A stretch of 64,000 nt of DNA, taken from Rapana venosa (Eukaryota; Mollusca; Gastropoda; Neogastropoda; Muricidae). A program made the position numbers and the translations under genes. Below are positions 31,625 to 43,194 of the stretch, one piece after another. Within the stretch, counting starts at the first letter, position 1; the number at the start of each line of letters is the position of its first letter. The stretch spans positions 14,493,101-14,557,100 of the forward strand of contig CM054158.1 in assembly GCA_028751875.1 (NCBI GenBank), read 5' to 3'. The notes under the pieces are model-generated. The model was not told where the DNA came from and made no database searches. It saw nothing but the letters and a program-made list of their open reading frames with translations.

Positions 31625-32015
31625 CATCCCCAAACAAGACTGATTCTATCCCAAAACAAGTGTGATTCTATCCCAAAACAAGAGTGATTCCATCCCAAAA
31701 CAGAGTGATTCCATCCCAAAACAAGAGTGGTTCAATCCTAAACAAGAGTGGTTCTGCCCCAAACAAGAGTGGTTCTGCCCCAAACAAGAGTGGTTCCATC
31801 CCAAAACAAGAGTGATTCCATCCCAAAACAAGAGTGATTCAATCCTAAACAAGAGTGGTTCTGCCCCAAACAAGAGTGGTTCTGCCCCAAACAAGAGTGG
31901 TTCCATCCCAAAACAAGAGTGATTCCATCCCAAAACAAGAGTGGTTCTGCCCCAAAACAGGAGTAATCCCATCCCCAACAAGAGTGGTGATTCCATCCCA
32001 AAAGGGGTAATTCTG
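31625..32015 (+). repeat. 22-bp minisatellite (CCAAAACAAGAGTGATTCCATC)
   Basis: About 17 units with two alternating ends (ATTCCATC and GTTCTGCC). A block of about 107 bp containing a CAATCCTAAAC unit is itself repeated (31734 and 31841). ORFs on both strands through it are repeat artefacts. Confidence 0.9.
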
Positions 32016-32723
32016 TTCCAACATCACAACATAAGAATGTCATTCAAACCAGGACAACAATACTACAAAACAATGATTCATCCTCAACAAGGCAAGAAAC
32101 ATAATGGACACATAAAATTCCATTCCTGACGAGAAAATAATACAACAGAGATAACAGACTCCATTCCACTTTGAAGACAATGAAGTACAAATCTTGCATG
32201 CCCTTCAACTGGAGGTGGGGGGGGGGGGGGGGGCAGCCAAGGAAGAAACAAACCAGTTAACCCTATCAGTGCTAAAGGAAAACGTAAAGGATTTTTTTTT
32301 TCCCAGTGCCAGGGTATTTTTGAGATACTATGGACTAAACAAAATTCAGGTAAAATATTTTAAGTCTGATAAGATACAGTAAAAAACCCATTATGTTACT
32401 TGAAGGGAAATGAATGGGGATTCTGAATCTGAGCTTACTTTTCAATTATTTTGGCAGCAAAGCATTCAAAAGAGGAATAACTGCAGGATGTCAGTGGATG
32501 ACCTTTCAGTGCTGGGCAAGCCCTGTGTGTATAGGATGTCAACTCTTGGTACTGAAAGGGTTAATGAAATAACTCACCACTCTTGCTTACATCTAACCTT
32601 AGCACCCCATCACCACCACTGCCATGTTCAATGTTCCAGTGTAGGGAAGCTTGATAAAATGGCTGAATTTATGAACAGAAGTCCTACCTAGCCACCCCAT
32701 CCCACCCCCCCCTCCCCCCGAAA

Positions 32724-32787
<64 letters not shown>

Positions 32788-33668
32788 CAAAAAGCAAATC
32801 CCAAACCTACTACTACTATTAACTGCTACTAATTTCTAAATCTTACTTTAGAGAATAAGATGATATGCCTTCTTCTTCTCTGCCGTTCCATTACAGATTT
32901 TAAAAAAATATATATATATATACACAGACACCCCAGAAAATCACCATGGTTTTATCAGTAATCCATAACCCATCCACTTTACATGTTCTTTTCTCTGGTT
33001 ATTGATATGAATATCATTATTATCTCCATCCCAAAAAAGCACAACACAAATCCAGACAGAATCTGGTCGGTGATGTCAACACTTCAGAAATGAGACAGAC
33101 AAAAGCCTTATAAAAAAAAAGAAAGATGTATACACAGACTCCCTTGAATTTTCACATAACTACGAATACAGAAATTTGAATCACGACAAAGACAATCCTG
33201 AATTATCATTACTGAGAAAGAAATCTGAGACATAACAAAAACAATACTGAATTATCATACAATTTGTTGCAACCCAAAACAGCCATAAAAATATTGTTTT
33301 CTGTGTTTTAAAGGTTGAAGACCATTTGCATAACAAACAACAATCACTTTCACCTTGGATAGATAGATACACACTGACTTACCCACAACCGTTTTCACTT
33401 TTACACAAGAAAAACAACAATATTTTATACAAAAAACAAACCCATAATCATCCACCAGATGTAAATACTGATTAAAAAGTTTGTTTCTAGAGGAAAGAAA
33501 CAATAGGTAGTATAGTTGTTTCTGTATGTATATGTTTGTTTCTGAAAACTAGTCTTGTGGGAGTGTTTGGATGGGGTAGGTCCACATACAGTTTTCTAGT
33601 GTGGATGAGACTTGTACGTACATGTCTTTTATCCTTTTTTTCTTCTTTTTTTTCCACATATGTTAGTC
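32016..33668. other. Intergenic, A-rich, with poly-C
   Basis: G run at about 32217-32233 and a C run of 61 at 32725-32785. 32830-33668 looks unique, with no recognisable gene or repeat family. Confidence 0.6.
32725..32785 (+). repeat. Poly-C run of 61
   Basis: The longest homopolymer in the window, preceded by a shorter C-rich stretch (32697-32720). Confidence 0.95.
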
Positions 33669-36096
33669 CTGTCCAAAAGAGAGAAGGTGTCACTTCACTG
33701 ACCAAGAGAGAAAGTGTCACTGTCTAAAAGAAAGAAAGTGTCACTGACCAAAAGAAAGAAAGTGTCACGTCACTGTCCAAAAGAGAAAGTGTCACTGTCT
33801 AAAAGAGAGAAAGTGTCACGTCACTGTCCAAAAGAAAGTGCCACTGTCCAAAAGAAAGTGTCACTTCACTGTCCAAAAGAAAGAAAGTGTCACATCACTG
33901 TCCAAAAGAAAGAAAGTGTCACTGTCCAAAAGAAAGTGTCACTGTCCAAAAGAAAGAAAGTGTCACGTCACTGTCCAAAAGAAAGAAAGTGTCACGTCAC
34001 TGTCCAAAAGAAAGAAAGTGTCACTGTCCAAAAGAAAGTGTCACTGTCCAAAAGAAAGTGTCACTGTCCAAAAGAAAGAAAGTGTCACTGTCCAAAAGAA
34101 AGTGTCACTGTCCAAAAGAAAGTGTCACTGTCCAAAAGAAAGTGTCACTGTCCAAAAGAAAGAAAGTGTCACGTCACTGTCCAAAAGAAAGAAAGTGTCA
34201 CGTCACTGTCCAAAAGAAAGAAAGTGACACTGTCCAAAAGAAAGTGTCACTGTCCAAAAGAAAGAAAGTGTCACTTCACTGTCCAAAAGAAAGAAAGTGT
34301 CACGTCACTGTCCAAAAGAAAGAAAGTGTCACTGTCCAAAAGAAAGTGTCACTGTCCAAAAGAAAGTGTCACTGTCCAAAAGAAAGAAAGTGTCACTTCA
34401 CTGTCCAAAAGAAAGAAAGTGTCACGTCACTGTCCAAAAGAAAGAAAGTGTCACTGTCCAAAAGAAAGTGTCACTGTCCAAAAGAAAGAAAGTGTCACGT
34501 CACTGTCCAAAAGAAAGAAAGAAAGTGTCACTGTCCAAAAGAAAGAAAGAAAGTGTCACGTCACTATCCAAAAGAAAGAAAGTGTCACTGTCCAAAAGAA
34601 AGAAAGAAAGTGTCAAGTCACTGTCCAAAAGAAAGAAAGAAAGTGTCAAGTCACTGTCCAAAAGAAAGAAAGCGTCACGTCACTGACCAAGAGAAAGTGT
34701 CACTGTCTAAAAGAGAGAAAGTGTCACGTCACTGTCCAAAAGAAAGAAAGTGTCACGTCATGTCCAAAAGAAAGAAAGTGTCACTTCACTGTCCAAAAGA
34801 CAGTGTCACTTCACTGACCAAAAGAGAGAAAGTGTCACTGTCCAAAACAAAGAAAGTGTCACATCACTGGCTAAAAGAAAGAAAGTGTCACGTCACTGTC
34901 CAAAAGAAAGAAAGTGTCACGTCACTGTCCAAAAGAAAGTGTCACTTCACTGTCCAAAAGAAAGAAAGTGTCACGTCACTGTCCAAAAGAAAGAAAGTGT
35001 CACGTCACTGTCCAAAAGAAAGAAAGTGTCACTGTCCAAAAAAAGAAAGTGTCACGTCACTGTCCAAAAGAGATAAAGTGTCACTGTCCAAAAGAAAGTG
35101 TCACTTCACTGTCCAAAAGAAAGTGTCACTTCACTGACCAAAAGAAAGTGTCACTTCACTGTCCAAAAGAAAGAAAGTGTCACTGTCTAAAAGAGAGAAA
35201 GTGTCACGTCACTGTCCAAAAGAAAGAAAGTGTCACGTCACTGTCCAAAAGAAAGTGTCACGTCAATGTCCAAAAGAAAGTGTCACTGTCCAAAAGAAAG
35301 AAAGTGTCACGTCACTGTCCAAAAGAAAGAGTCACGTCACTGTCCAAAAGAAAGAAAGTGTCACGTCACTTACCAAAAGAAAGTGTCACATCACTGTCCA
35401 AAACAAAGAAAGTGTCACATCACTGTCCAAAAGAAAGTGTCACATCACTGTCCAAAAGAAAGAAAGTGTCACGTCACTGTCCAAAAGAAAGTGTCACGTC
35501 ACTGTCCAAAACAAAGAGTCACGTCACTGTCCAAAAGAAAGAAAGTGTCACATCACTGTCCAAAAGAAAGAGTCACGTCACTGTCCAAAAGAAAGAAAGT
35601 GTCACGTCACTGTCCAAAAGAAAGTGTCACGTCACTGTCCAAAAGAAAGTGTCATGTCACTGTCCAAAACAAAGAAAGTGTCACATCACTGTCCAAAAGA
35701 AAGTGTCACAATCACTGTCCAAAACAAAGAAAGTGTCACGTCACTGTCCAAAACAAAGAAAGTGTCACATCACTGTCCAAAACAAAGAAAGTGTCACGTC
35801 ACTGTCCAAAAGAAAGAAAGCGTCACGTCACTGTCCAAAACAAAGAAAGCGTCACGTCACTGTCCAAAAGAAAGTGTCACATCACTGTCCAAAAGAAAGT
35901 GTCACATCACTGTCCAAAACAAAGAAAGTGTCACGTCACTGTCCAAAAGAAAGAAAGCGTCACGTCACTGTCCAAAACAAAGAAAGCGTCACGTCACTGT
36001 CCAAAAGAAAGTGTCACATCACTGTCCAAAAGAAAGTGTCACATCACTGTCCAAAAGAAAATGTCACATCACTGTCCAAAAGAGAGGCGGTGTCAC
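33669..36096. repeat. 2.4-kb modular minisatellite
   Basis: The core unit is GTGTCACTGTCCAAAAGAAA (20 bp). Two optional insertions, GTCAC (or TTCAC, ATCAC) and GAAA, generate units of 20, 24, 25, 29 and 33 bp. There are roughly 90-100 units. The left two thirds are dominated by AAAAGAAAG. In the right third ATCAC and the CAAAACAAAG variant become common. All forward frames remain open over long stretches because the unit lacks stop codons, giving spurious ORFs of up to 416 codons of KKESVTVQ-like repeats. It ends 31 bp from the stop codon of the alternative ACSS3 terminal exon, on whose strand it would be 3' UTR. Confidence 0.97.
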
Positions 36097-36127
36097 AGTG
36101 TACGGCGGCAGACAGATGGCCACAGAG

Positions 36128-36253
36128 TTACTTCCCATCCTCGACGTCGCCAAATCGGTGACGGTTGGTGGCGGTGGAGGGGTTGTAGCCGGAGTCACGC
36201 AGCATGACGGTGATCACGTCGTACACCGTGACGTCATCGATCGTTCCCGGGAT
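36128..36253 (-). CDS. ACSS3: ACSS3-like alternative terminal exon (distal)
   Basis: Reverse-strand exon from an acceptor (CTGTGCGTGCAG, ending at 36254) to TAA at 36128-36130: 41 codons in phase 0, beginning IPGTIDDVTVYDVITVMLRD and ending HRFGDVEDGK. It aligns with the normal last exon (44040-44117; VPVTIEDAGVYPAIKEAL) at 10 of 25 positions with no gap, and both would follow the same upstream residues GKPYK. It adds 16 residues after the shared region. No other upstream exon set exists on this strand between the two, so it is either an alternative last exon of the same gene or the relic of a partial tandem duplication. High GC and an intact frame against an AT-rich background argue for coding constraint. 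The minisatellite lies immediately downstream in its transcript sense. The C-terminal segment of acyl-CoA synthetases packs against the mobile lid domain, so isoforms could differ in stability or partners (inference). Confidence 0.75.
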   Translation of the reverse strand: MPGTIDDVTVYDVITVMLRDSGYNPSTATNRHRFGDVEDGK

Positions 36254-38984
36254 CTGCACGCACAGTGACGCACATCATGTCCAGACAACTTCAGTGCAGT
36301 GCCTCTACAACTCCTCCACAAAATTTAAGGAAGAAGTCTAGTCAGGTATTATGGTGACTACATGGTGAAAACGCTGCGAGTTAGTCAATGACTGGGCTGA
36401 AGGCCATCTGTACAAACCACACACACACACATAACAAACAATTTTCATCTGTCTTTTTAAAACACACAAAATCAAGGCAAACAACTTTCTGTGAACAATC
36501 ACGTTTCAAACATCAGCTCAAAAATTATTCTAGTGTATCGAAAAGAAAAGAAGTAATCAAATTACAGACACAGTGTGTATAAAAAAAAAAAAAATTTTTT
36601 TTAAAGAAGCAAAAAAAACCACTTATCACATTGAAGACACTTGATGCAAGCAGCAGTGACATTTTTTGCAACATTGCAACAATCTTTGAAAACTAACAAG
36701 GCAATTTATAAATCTGAGGCTTATGAACTCTGGAGATGATGCCTTCACAGTTTCCTGCAAATAATGTCCAAGCCTAAACATTTAAGAAAACTAAGCAAGA
36801 AGCCCCTAAAGAAACAGCCCTCCCCCCCCCCAAAAAAAAAAGAAAAAAAAAAAAGAATGCTAATCTCTGTCAAGAGCTATGGCATTTCCTGGCAGATGAC
36901 TTAAAACGGATTTACAAGACTCATGAAACTTTTGGAGTGGGGGTGAAGTTATCCCATTTTTCCTGGTAGGTCAGGTTATAAACGTCACATACCCTGTAAG
37001 ATATCTGCAAATATCCTGAAGCTGGACTGCAGCTAACAGATATGACGGTCAAAAACTTCATACAAATCTCACCATTGGTGAACCTTGGAGCTCTAGCCAA
37101 GGAACAAAAAAAACAAAAACAAATATCTACTGGAATGGATGATAAAAATTTAAAAAACGCATGCACACAGGTGTCATGTTCAGATGCCATCCCTGAGGTC
37201 AGAATGCAGCTACCTAAATGGTGGTGGGGGGGGGGGGGGGTGGAGGGGGGGGGGTGGAGTGGGGGATGGTCAAATAGTCAAAAACCTCACCACTGGTGAA
37301 CCTCAGAGCTCTAACAGAGGAACAAATAAATTTAAAAACAAACAGACAAAACAAAAATGTATTCACATATGGTAAGTAACCGTTATTCTTTTTCATTAAA
37401 ATAAAAAAAAAGAAGAAGAAATCAACGCTTCAACACATATTATCCAAAGAGTATACACAATATCAACATCTGATCTCATCACATAATGATAGTCATACTC
37501 ACCAACCTGAAATCAAAGACAAGCCTGACAACAGGAACGAATAAAGAATATTTCAGAAAAGATGGGAAACTTACAAAGACACGTGGAAAGATAAACCGGA
37601 AAGAGAAAGAAACTTGAGAAAGGAAAGAGGATGGAAAAGACATTATGCAAAGAGAACAACAAGAGCACATGACCGCAAGAGGATTATACAGAGAAGGGAA
37701 TAAAATTAATAATAATCAGGAAGACACAGGAGAGGAAGAAATATGAGACAAAAGATGAAACTGATAAAAAATGAAAGAGTAGGGGGATGAAAAAAATGTA
37801 AAAAGAGGAGGACAAATATAAAAAAAAGAGGTAAAAACTGGAGACAAAAAAGTTGTATGCATATAATTATAACAGAGCAAAACAGTAGTGAACGAAAACA
37901 AGTGCAGGCAAACCAGTTACAATTTCTTCATCATCATGAAAACCATTCAGCTATCTGAACCATACCCAGTTAAATAATTCCTTTTTTTTTTTTTTAAAGT
38001 CACACTAACAGAACTAGATTGACATATCACTGTCAGTACAGAGAAAGGATGTGCACAGTGTTGCCACTTTTTTTTTTATATAGACAAAATTGTGTCGTAT
38101 ATGGTCAGAAATGTGCCACATTCAGAAAGACAGACAAAACCGTGCCAACAGTGGAAACGGAGAACCATGCCACACACACAGGTTGTGCTACAGAGGGACA
38201 GACAGTGCTGTGCCACTGACAGACAGACAGACAGACAGGCAGACAGACAGACAGACAGGTATCTGCAGCAAACAGACAGTACTAGTCTGTCCACTGTCTG
38301 TCTGGTTGAGAAAAATCATTTAAAAGTAAATAACACTACATTCAGAACATGATGTTAATGACTGTGACTTACAAAATCGTGAAAAGATTACAGATAGTCC
38401 CATGCATTGCTTATAAGTGTTGGATGTTTTACAAGAATACATTTATCGATTATTCCGGAAAACACAATGGATTGCCACAAGATATCTGTCACTAAAGATA
38501 ACGGCATCAATAACGACACACACTCTCACACATCTTCTCTCTCTCTCTCTCTGTGCACAAACTCTCTCTCTAAATAAAAAGCAATCATTTCAACATGAAC
38601 ATAGCAACAGAACAGTTCAAAGCTGGAAAAAAAACTCAAACATCAACTGAAACAACTCAGCATTTTATCAAAAAGGGTTTGTTTGTTTTTAAAATCAACA
38701 AACAAACAAGCATAAATCATCAGCATCTGGAAGTCATTTAAAAAAAAAAAAGAAAGACAACATCTAAAACAAAAATATACAAACATTTTATCACAGTTTC
38801 TTTCCGTATGTAAATGGCAGTTTTTTTCTCATTAATAATGAAGAAAGAACAAATAAAACAATAATAAAATGAACCCCTAGATCCCTTGAAGCATAATTAT
38901 CTGATACAAGTTTATTCATCAATCTTTGCTACTCTGCCTCTCTACAAACAGTTTTCATCCATGCTCAGAACACTGTCCCCACAG
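36254..38984. other. Presumed long terminal intron, left part
   Basis: A-rich. It contains two tandem SINE-B 3' modules (about 36990-37105 and 37165-37325, the second with a G run) and a (CAGA)n microsatellite at 38216-38259. Nothing else recognised. Confidence 0.55.
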
Positions 38985-39235
38985 GGATGCTGGGGGCTCT
39001 TTCAGTACTAACAGCATCTCCACCTCCTGGAATTCTGTGCTAAATATTTCCCCTTTTTCTATCCCCCACATGTTCTCCTTTCTCTCTCTCCTCTGAACAT
39101 TTCTGATGCTAACATATTTCCCTTTTCCTACTCCGTCTTTTCTCTTTTTTTAATCCTTCGGTCTCTCTCTCTCTCTCTAGATACTTTCTGCCTTCCCAGT
39201 CCATTCTCCTGCCTTTTTTCAAGCAAATCTGACAA
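38985..39235 (+). repeat. Family E partial copy
   Basis: GGGATGCTGGGGGCTCTTTCAGTACTAACAGCATCTCC, GAATTCTGTGCTAAATATTTCC, then TTTCTGCCTTCCCAGTCCATTCTCCTGCC. It leads toward the (GAA)n tract. Confidence 0.7.
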
Positions 39236-39345
39236 GTATTATCTAGTATGTTGACTGAGGCTAGCAGGCAGACCTCCTGCACAGTCACAAGCGCAAGAGA
39301 AGACCAGGCACTATGCATTCCTCCTAGTACAGCCATGTTTGCATG

Positions 39346-40034
39346 GTCAGGAAACAGAAGAAGAGAAGAAGAGGAAGAAGAAGAGAAGAAGGAGAGAAGA
39401 AGGAAGAAGAAGAAGAGAAGAAGAAGAAGAGAAGAAGAAGAAGAAGAAGAAGAAGGAAGAAGGGAAAGAAAGAAAGAAGAAGAAGAAGGAGAAGAAGAAG
39501 AAGGAGAGAAGAAGAAGAAGAAGAAGAAGAAGAAGAAAGAAGAAGAAGAAGAAGAAGGAAGAAGAAGAAGAAGAAGAGAAGAAGAAGAAGAAGAAGAAGA
39601 AGAAGAAGAAGAAGAAGAAGAAGAAGAAGAAGAAGAAGGAAGAAGAAGGAAGAAGAAGAAGAGGAAGAAGAAGAAGAAGATGATGAGAGAAGAAGGAAGA
39701 AGAAAGAGAAGGAAAAAAGGAAGAAGAAAGGAAGGGAAGGAAGGAAGAAAAGAAAGAAGAAAGAAGAAGAAGAAAAGAAAGAAGAGAAGAAGAAGAAGAA
39801 GAAGAAGAAGAAGAGAAGAAGCAGGAGAAGAAGAAGACTTACAAAGAAGAAGAATTGCGAAGAAGAAGAAGAATTATGAAGAAGAATTGTGAAGAAGAAG
39901 AAGAAGAAGAAGAATTGCGAAGAAGAAGAGAAGAAGAATTGCGAAGAAGAAGAAGAATTGCGAAGAAGAATTGCGAAGAAGAAGAAGAATTGCGAAGAAG
40001 AAGAAGAATTGCGAAGAAGAAGAAGAAGAAGTAG
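39346..40034 (+). repeat. (GAA)n purine tract
   Basis: About 690 bp of GAA/AGA triplets with GGAA and AAAG variation. To about 39838 the + strand is almost all purine, with only a GATGATGAG and a GCAGG interruption. From 39850 the unit becomes GAATTGCGAAGAAGAA. It produces Lys/Glu/Arg ORFs that are not genes. Confidence 0.95.
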
Positions 40035-40276
40035 AAAAGGTTCTGAACACTGACAAGATCAGTATCTAATCTTCAGGCAACAAGTTAAGACAATGTTCAA
40101 ATGATGATTTTCAATTCTGTTTTAAATATTCTGTAAATGATACACGTCATATCACAAACGGTCCCTGACAATTAAGTGGTTTGACTTCAAACAACTGGCA
40201 GAAACACTACAAAACACTGCATCATGTTTGTGAACCCAGCTTATGTATTTCTTCTTTAAAGTCTACTCCCATATAA

Positions 40277-40544
40277 AGGTAATGGTAATGGTAATGGTGT
40301 TCCCATAACCTATGTGGTCATTGGGGAACATCTTGTAAGCTTTTCCAGTGGCCAGCATCTTGAGGGTGGTGCCCATCTCTCCCTCTCTGTTTTACCTTCC
40401 CTGTCCCTAAAGAGGGCAGGTACCCATTAACAGCTGGGTGAATTTGGGGACTGTACTGAAGCCAAGACACGCAAGCAGTCACCCATCCAAAAGGTAACCA
40501 AGCTGGAGAAAGTGACTGCTCTGACCAATGAGCTATCCCGACCA
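40277..40544 (-). repeat. SINE-A copy 6
   Basis: Reverse strand: GGTAATGGTAATGGTGTTCCCATAACC, GAGGGCAGGTACCCATTAACAGCTGGG, and head TCTGACCAATGAGCTATCCCG. Confidence 0.85.
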
Positions 40545-41285
40545 TATGTACGTACTGATTCTTTGATTTTAAATATCTTTGGCTGCAAGCCATCATTTCA
40601 TTTCTTGTAAAACTTTTGTGGTTAATTTCTAATCACTCTGGTGTGTGTGTGATGAATTTGAACACATACGTGGTATTCTCCAACAATAACAAAAAAAACA
40701 GAGCAAAAATCTTGTGAATATATGGACGTTTATACAGTATACAGTTTGTTAATCAATTCAATGGTTATTAGAATACTGTGTCTAGTACGGTTAGTCTTTA
40801 ATGACACCACCTCTGAGGTTACATAATTGATGTAATATTGCTCACACAAAACAGATGAATACTCACTATATTAAAAAAAGTTAATCATGCAGTAGTTTCT
40901 CTAATATTAATGGTCAGCCTATATTAAGATTTGACTCTCTGTGAGTGTGTGTGTGTGTATTCTTACAAGAACATAAATGTGTGTGTCCATGTGCATGCGA
41001 GCATTCCTGTGTGTGTGAGTATGCAGGTATACCTCTGTCTTTAAGCTTAAAGCAAAAATAAACGTCCCACCAACTTCCACCTTAAAACTAAACATACCGA
41101 AACATGAGCAGACTACATGATTGCAAAACGATGAACTGAAATACTGACATAAAAAAATGACAACTAAAAATACACCACCAACAAAAAGCCTACCTCTCCA
41201 AAAAGACCTACAACAAACACAACCACCCCCCCCCCCCCCTAAACCTATAACTAAAAAAACCAAAAAAACCCCTATAAACCAAAGG
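40545..41285. other. Intronic spacer
   Basis: AT-rich with a short (GT)n at 40941-40960 and a C run at about 41226-41239. Nothing else recognised. Confidence 0.55.
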
Positions 41286-41525
41286 TCCAGTGTGCAAATG
41301 CATGCAGAAAACCTTGCACATACACCAAAGCCTACTCCACCTTTCAGAAGAGAAGGCCACTGCGTGCTAGCAAGAATGCATGATATTTTGTAAAATGCTT
41401 GCACACTGGTGTCATGTTTAGACATCATCCCCAAAGATGGAATACAGCTACCTTAGTAGTGGGTAAACAGTCCCATACGCAAAATCTCACCATTAGTGAA
41501 CCTTGGAGCTTTAGCCAAGGAATTT
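41286..41525 (+). repeat. SINE-B copy, long 3' module
   Basis: AATGCATGCAGAAAACCTTGCACA, TTTAGACATCATCCCCAAAGATGG, CATACGCAAAATCTCACC and GAGCTTTAGCCAAGGAA. Confidence 0.8.
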
Positions 41526-42019
41526 TTTTTTTTTAATGCCTCTCCTGGCTGCTGAACGACACAAGGCCATAACAACATACACTTTCCTCGACATCTGTAA
41601 AGAATTTCCTTCAGTAAAACGCCGCATGTTCAACTCTATAAAATGATTAGTAGCCTACATTAAATGCAGGTAATCTACACCTTGTATCCACCTTTTGGAT
41701 GTTAATACTGATAAAGGTGGCTAAGATTTAAATGAAAACAGAAAGAGAAGAAGAAAAAAATTGTTATACCTTGCCCATCTTGCCAGATAAAGCAAATGAA
41801 TTTCAAGTGTCAGTTTTTGTTAAAATACACAAAAATGTAAAAGCAAGTATATATAGTTATATTAATAATTGAGATGATATGCACCAGTTAGACATTTCTG
41901 TTACCATCTAAGACTAAGCAGAAAAAGTCTGTAACTTTATTTTCCTCAAATGAATTCGGCTATCAAAGACCTCTCCATCCTTAACATTTCACACGTTTGT
42001 ATTTTCTTTTTTGCCCCCA

Positions 42020-42332
42020 TGAGTATATGCTGGGGGGGGCCAGTCAGTATAAATAGCATCCCCACCTTCTGTGCTAGGAATTCACTCTTTTCTATCCCTC
42101 TCTTTGTTTCTGCCTCGTTCATTTTCTTCCTGTCACCGCCTTCTTGTCTATTTTTTTTCCATTTGCCTGCATTTTTTCCAGACAGACTTCAAAGGTAACA
42201 ATACTCTATAACGCTGAAGTGGGATGTGCTGGGCCTGACTCACCAGGTGCATGATGCCAGCGCAACGCATTTTCACTCATACGACAGATAACAATGGTTT
42301 CTGTCTGAGTGCATGACGAGGAAGAAGATGTA
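42020..42332 (+). repeat. Family E copy
   Basis: GTCAGTATAAATAGCATCCCC, CTCGTTCATTTTCTTCCTGTCACC, GCTGGGCCTGACTCACCAGG and an AGGAAGAAGATG end. Confidence 0.85.
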
Positions 42333-43194
42333 TTTTCTTTTCCGCTTTCTTTATATTACTGTCTGGACATTTCGTGACACGTTTCCAGTCTACAGCTTCT
42401 TCTCTTATCTGTTCTTCTCTTCGGTTACAAACACATTCACTCACAAAAGAAGTATATCCCGAAATGCCAAAGCAAGCTGAGTAATTTTTTAGTTACACCA
42501 TCTATTAAAAAAATAAAGCTTCATTTTATGACAGAAACAAACCCCTGACAAATTCAGCAACGTTTCTTTAACCATAATACACAACAAACCAAAGAAAAAC
42601 AAAAGAAAACAAAGTAACAATGTGTCCAAGAACAAAAAAACCCCTAAAAAACCCAATGTGTCCAAGAATGAACTTGCAACAAAATAAATGCTCCAGCTAA
42701 ATCCAACAGCAAGAAAAACTAGAAAACAAACTGGCAAAACTGATCGCAAAACAGACGTTAAAACCTTTTCTAATGACTAACTGTCCACACCACAAGACAG
42801 ACAAACCAAAACAAAACCCAAGAGCAAATCTCAAATCAGAAGAACTTCATTTAGAAATTTTTTTTTTTTTTATCTTTGGTGTCCTCTCTGTCTCTCCCTA
42901 CCTCCTCTATGTCCATATTTTCTGTGCACGTGTACACCAGAGTACATTACTCTAATATGCAATGAACAATGTGTATAAAGCGCAAATGATCCCAGTAATT
43001 GTACACACAAAATAAATCAAATAAGCCTGATAAAAACAGCAGGCATCTAAAATACTACAGAACAGAACATGCGAAGGTCTGTGAGACCAAACCTAAAAGT
43101 TCCACCACAGCCGCTGCTTGACCAATCCATATCAAGTACAAGTGGTCAAGAAAATGTAAATAAACACTACCCTGAGCAGCTGTTAGTCTAGAAA
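42333..43194. other. Intronic spacer
   Basis: A-rich. Nothing recognised. Confidence 0.55.

Noticed and set aside
31646..32043. ORFs of about 100 codons on the - strand with LFWDGITLVLGWNHS repeats
   Set aside because: Translation of the 22-bp minisatellite.
33669..36096. Possible CRISPR array
   Set aside because: There are no unique spacers; the entire unit repeats, with cassette indels. The host is a eukaryote and there are no cas genes.
33714..36268. Overlapping ORFs of 325-416 codons with KKESVTVQ/KRKKVSRHC-like repeats
   Set aside because: They exist in several frames at once because the 20-29 bp tandem unit lacks stop codons. There is no start context, domain or splice structure; it is a minisatellite.
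39248..39892. 214-codon Glu/Lys/Arg-rich ORF
   Set aside because: Translation of the (GAA)n tract; open in all three frames.
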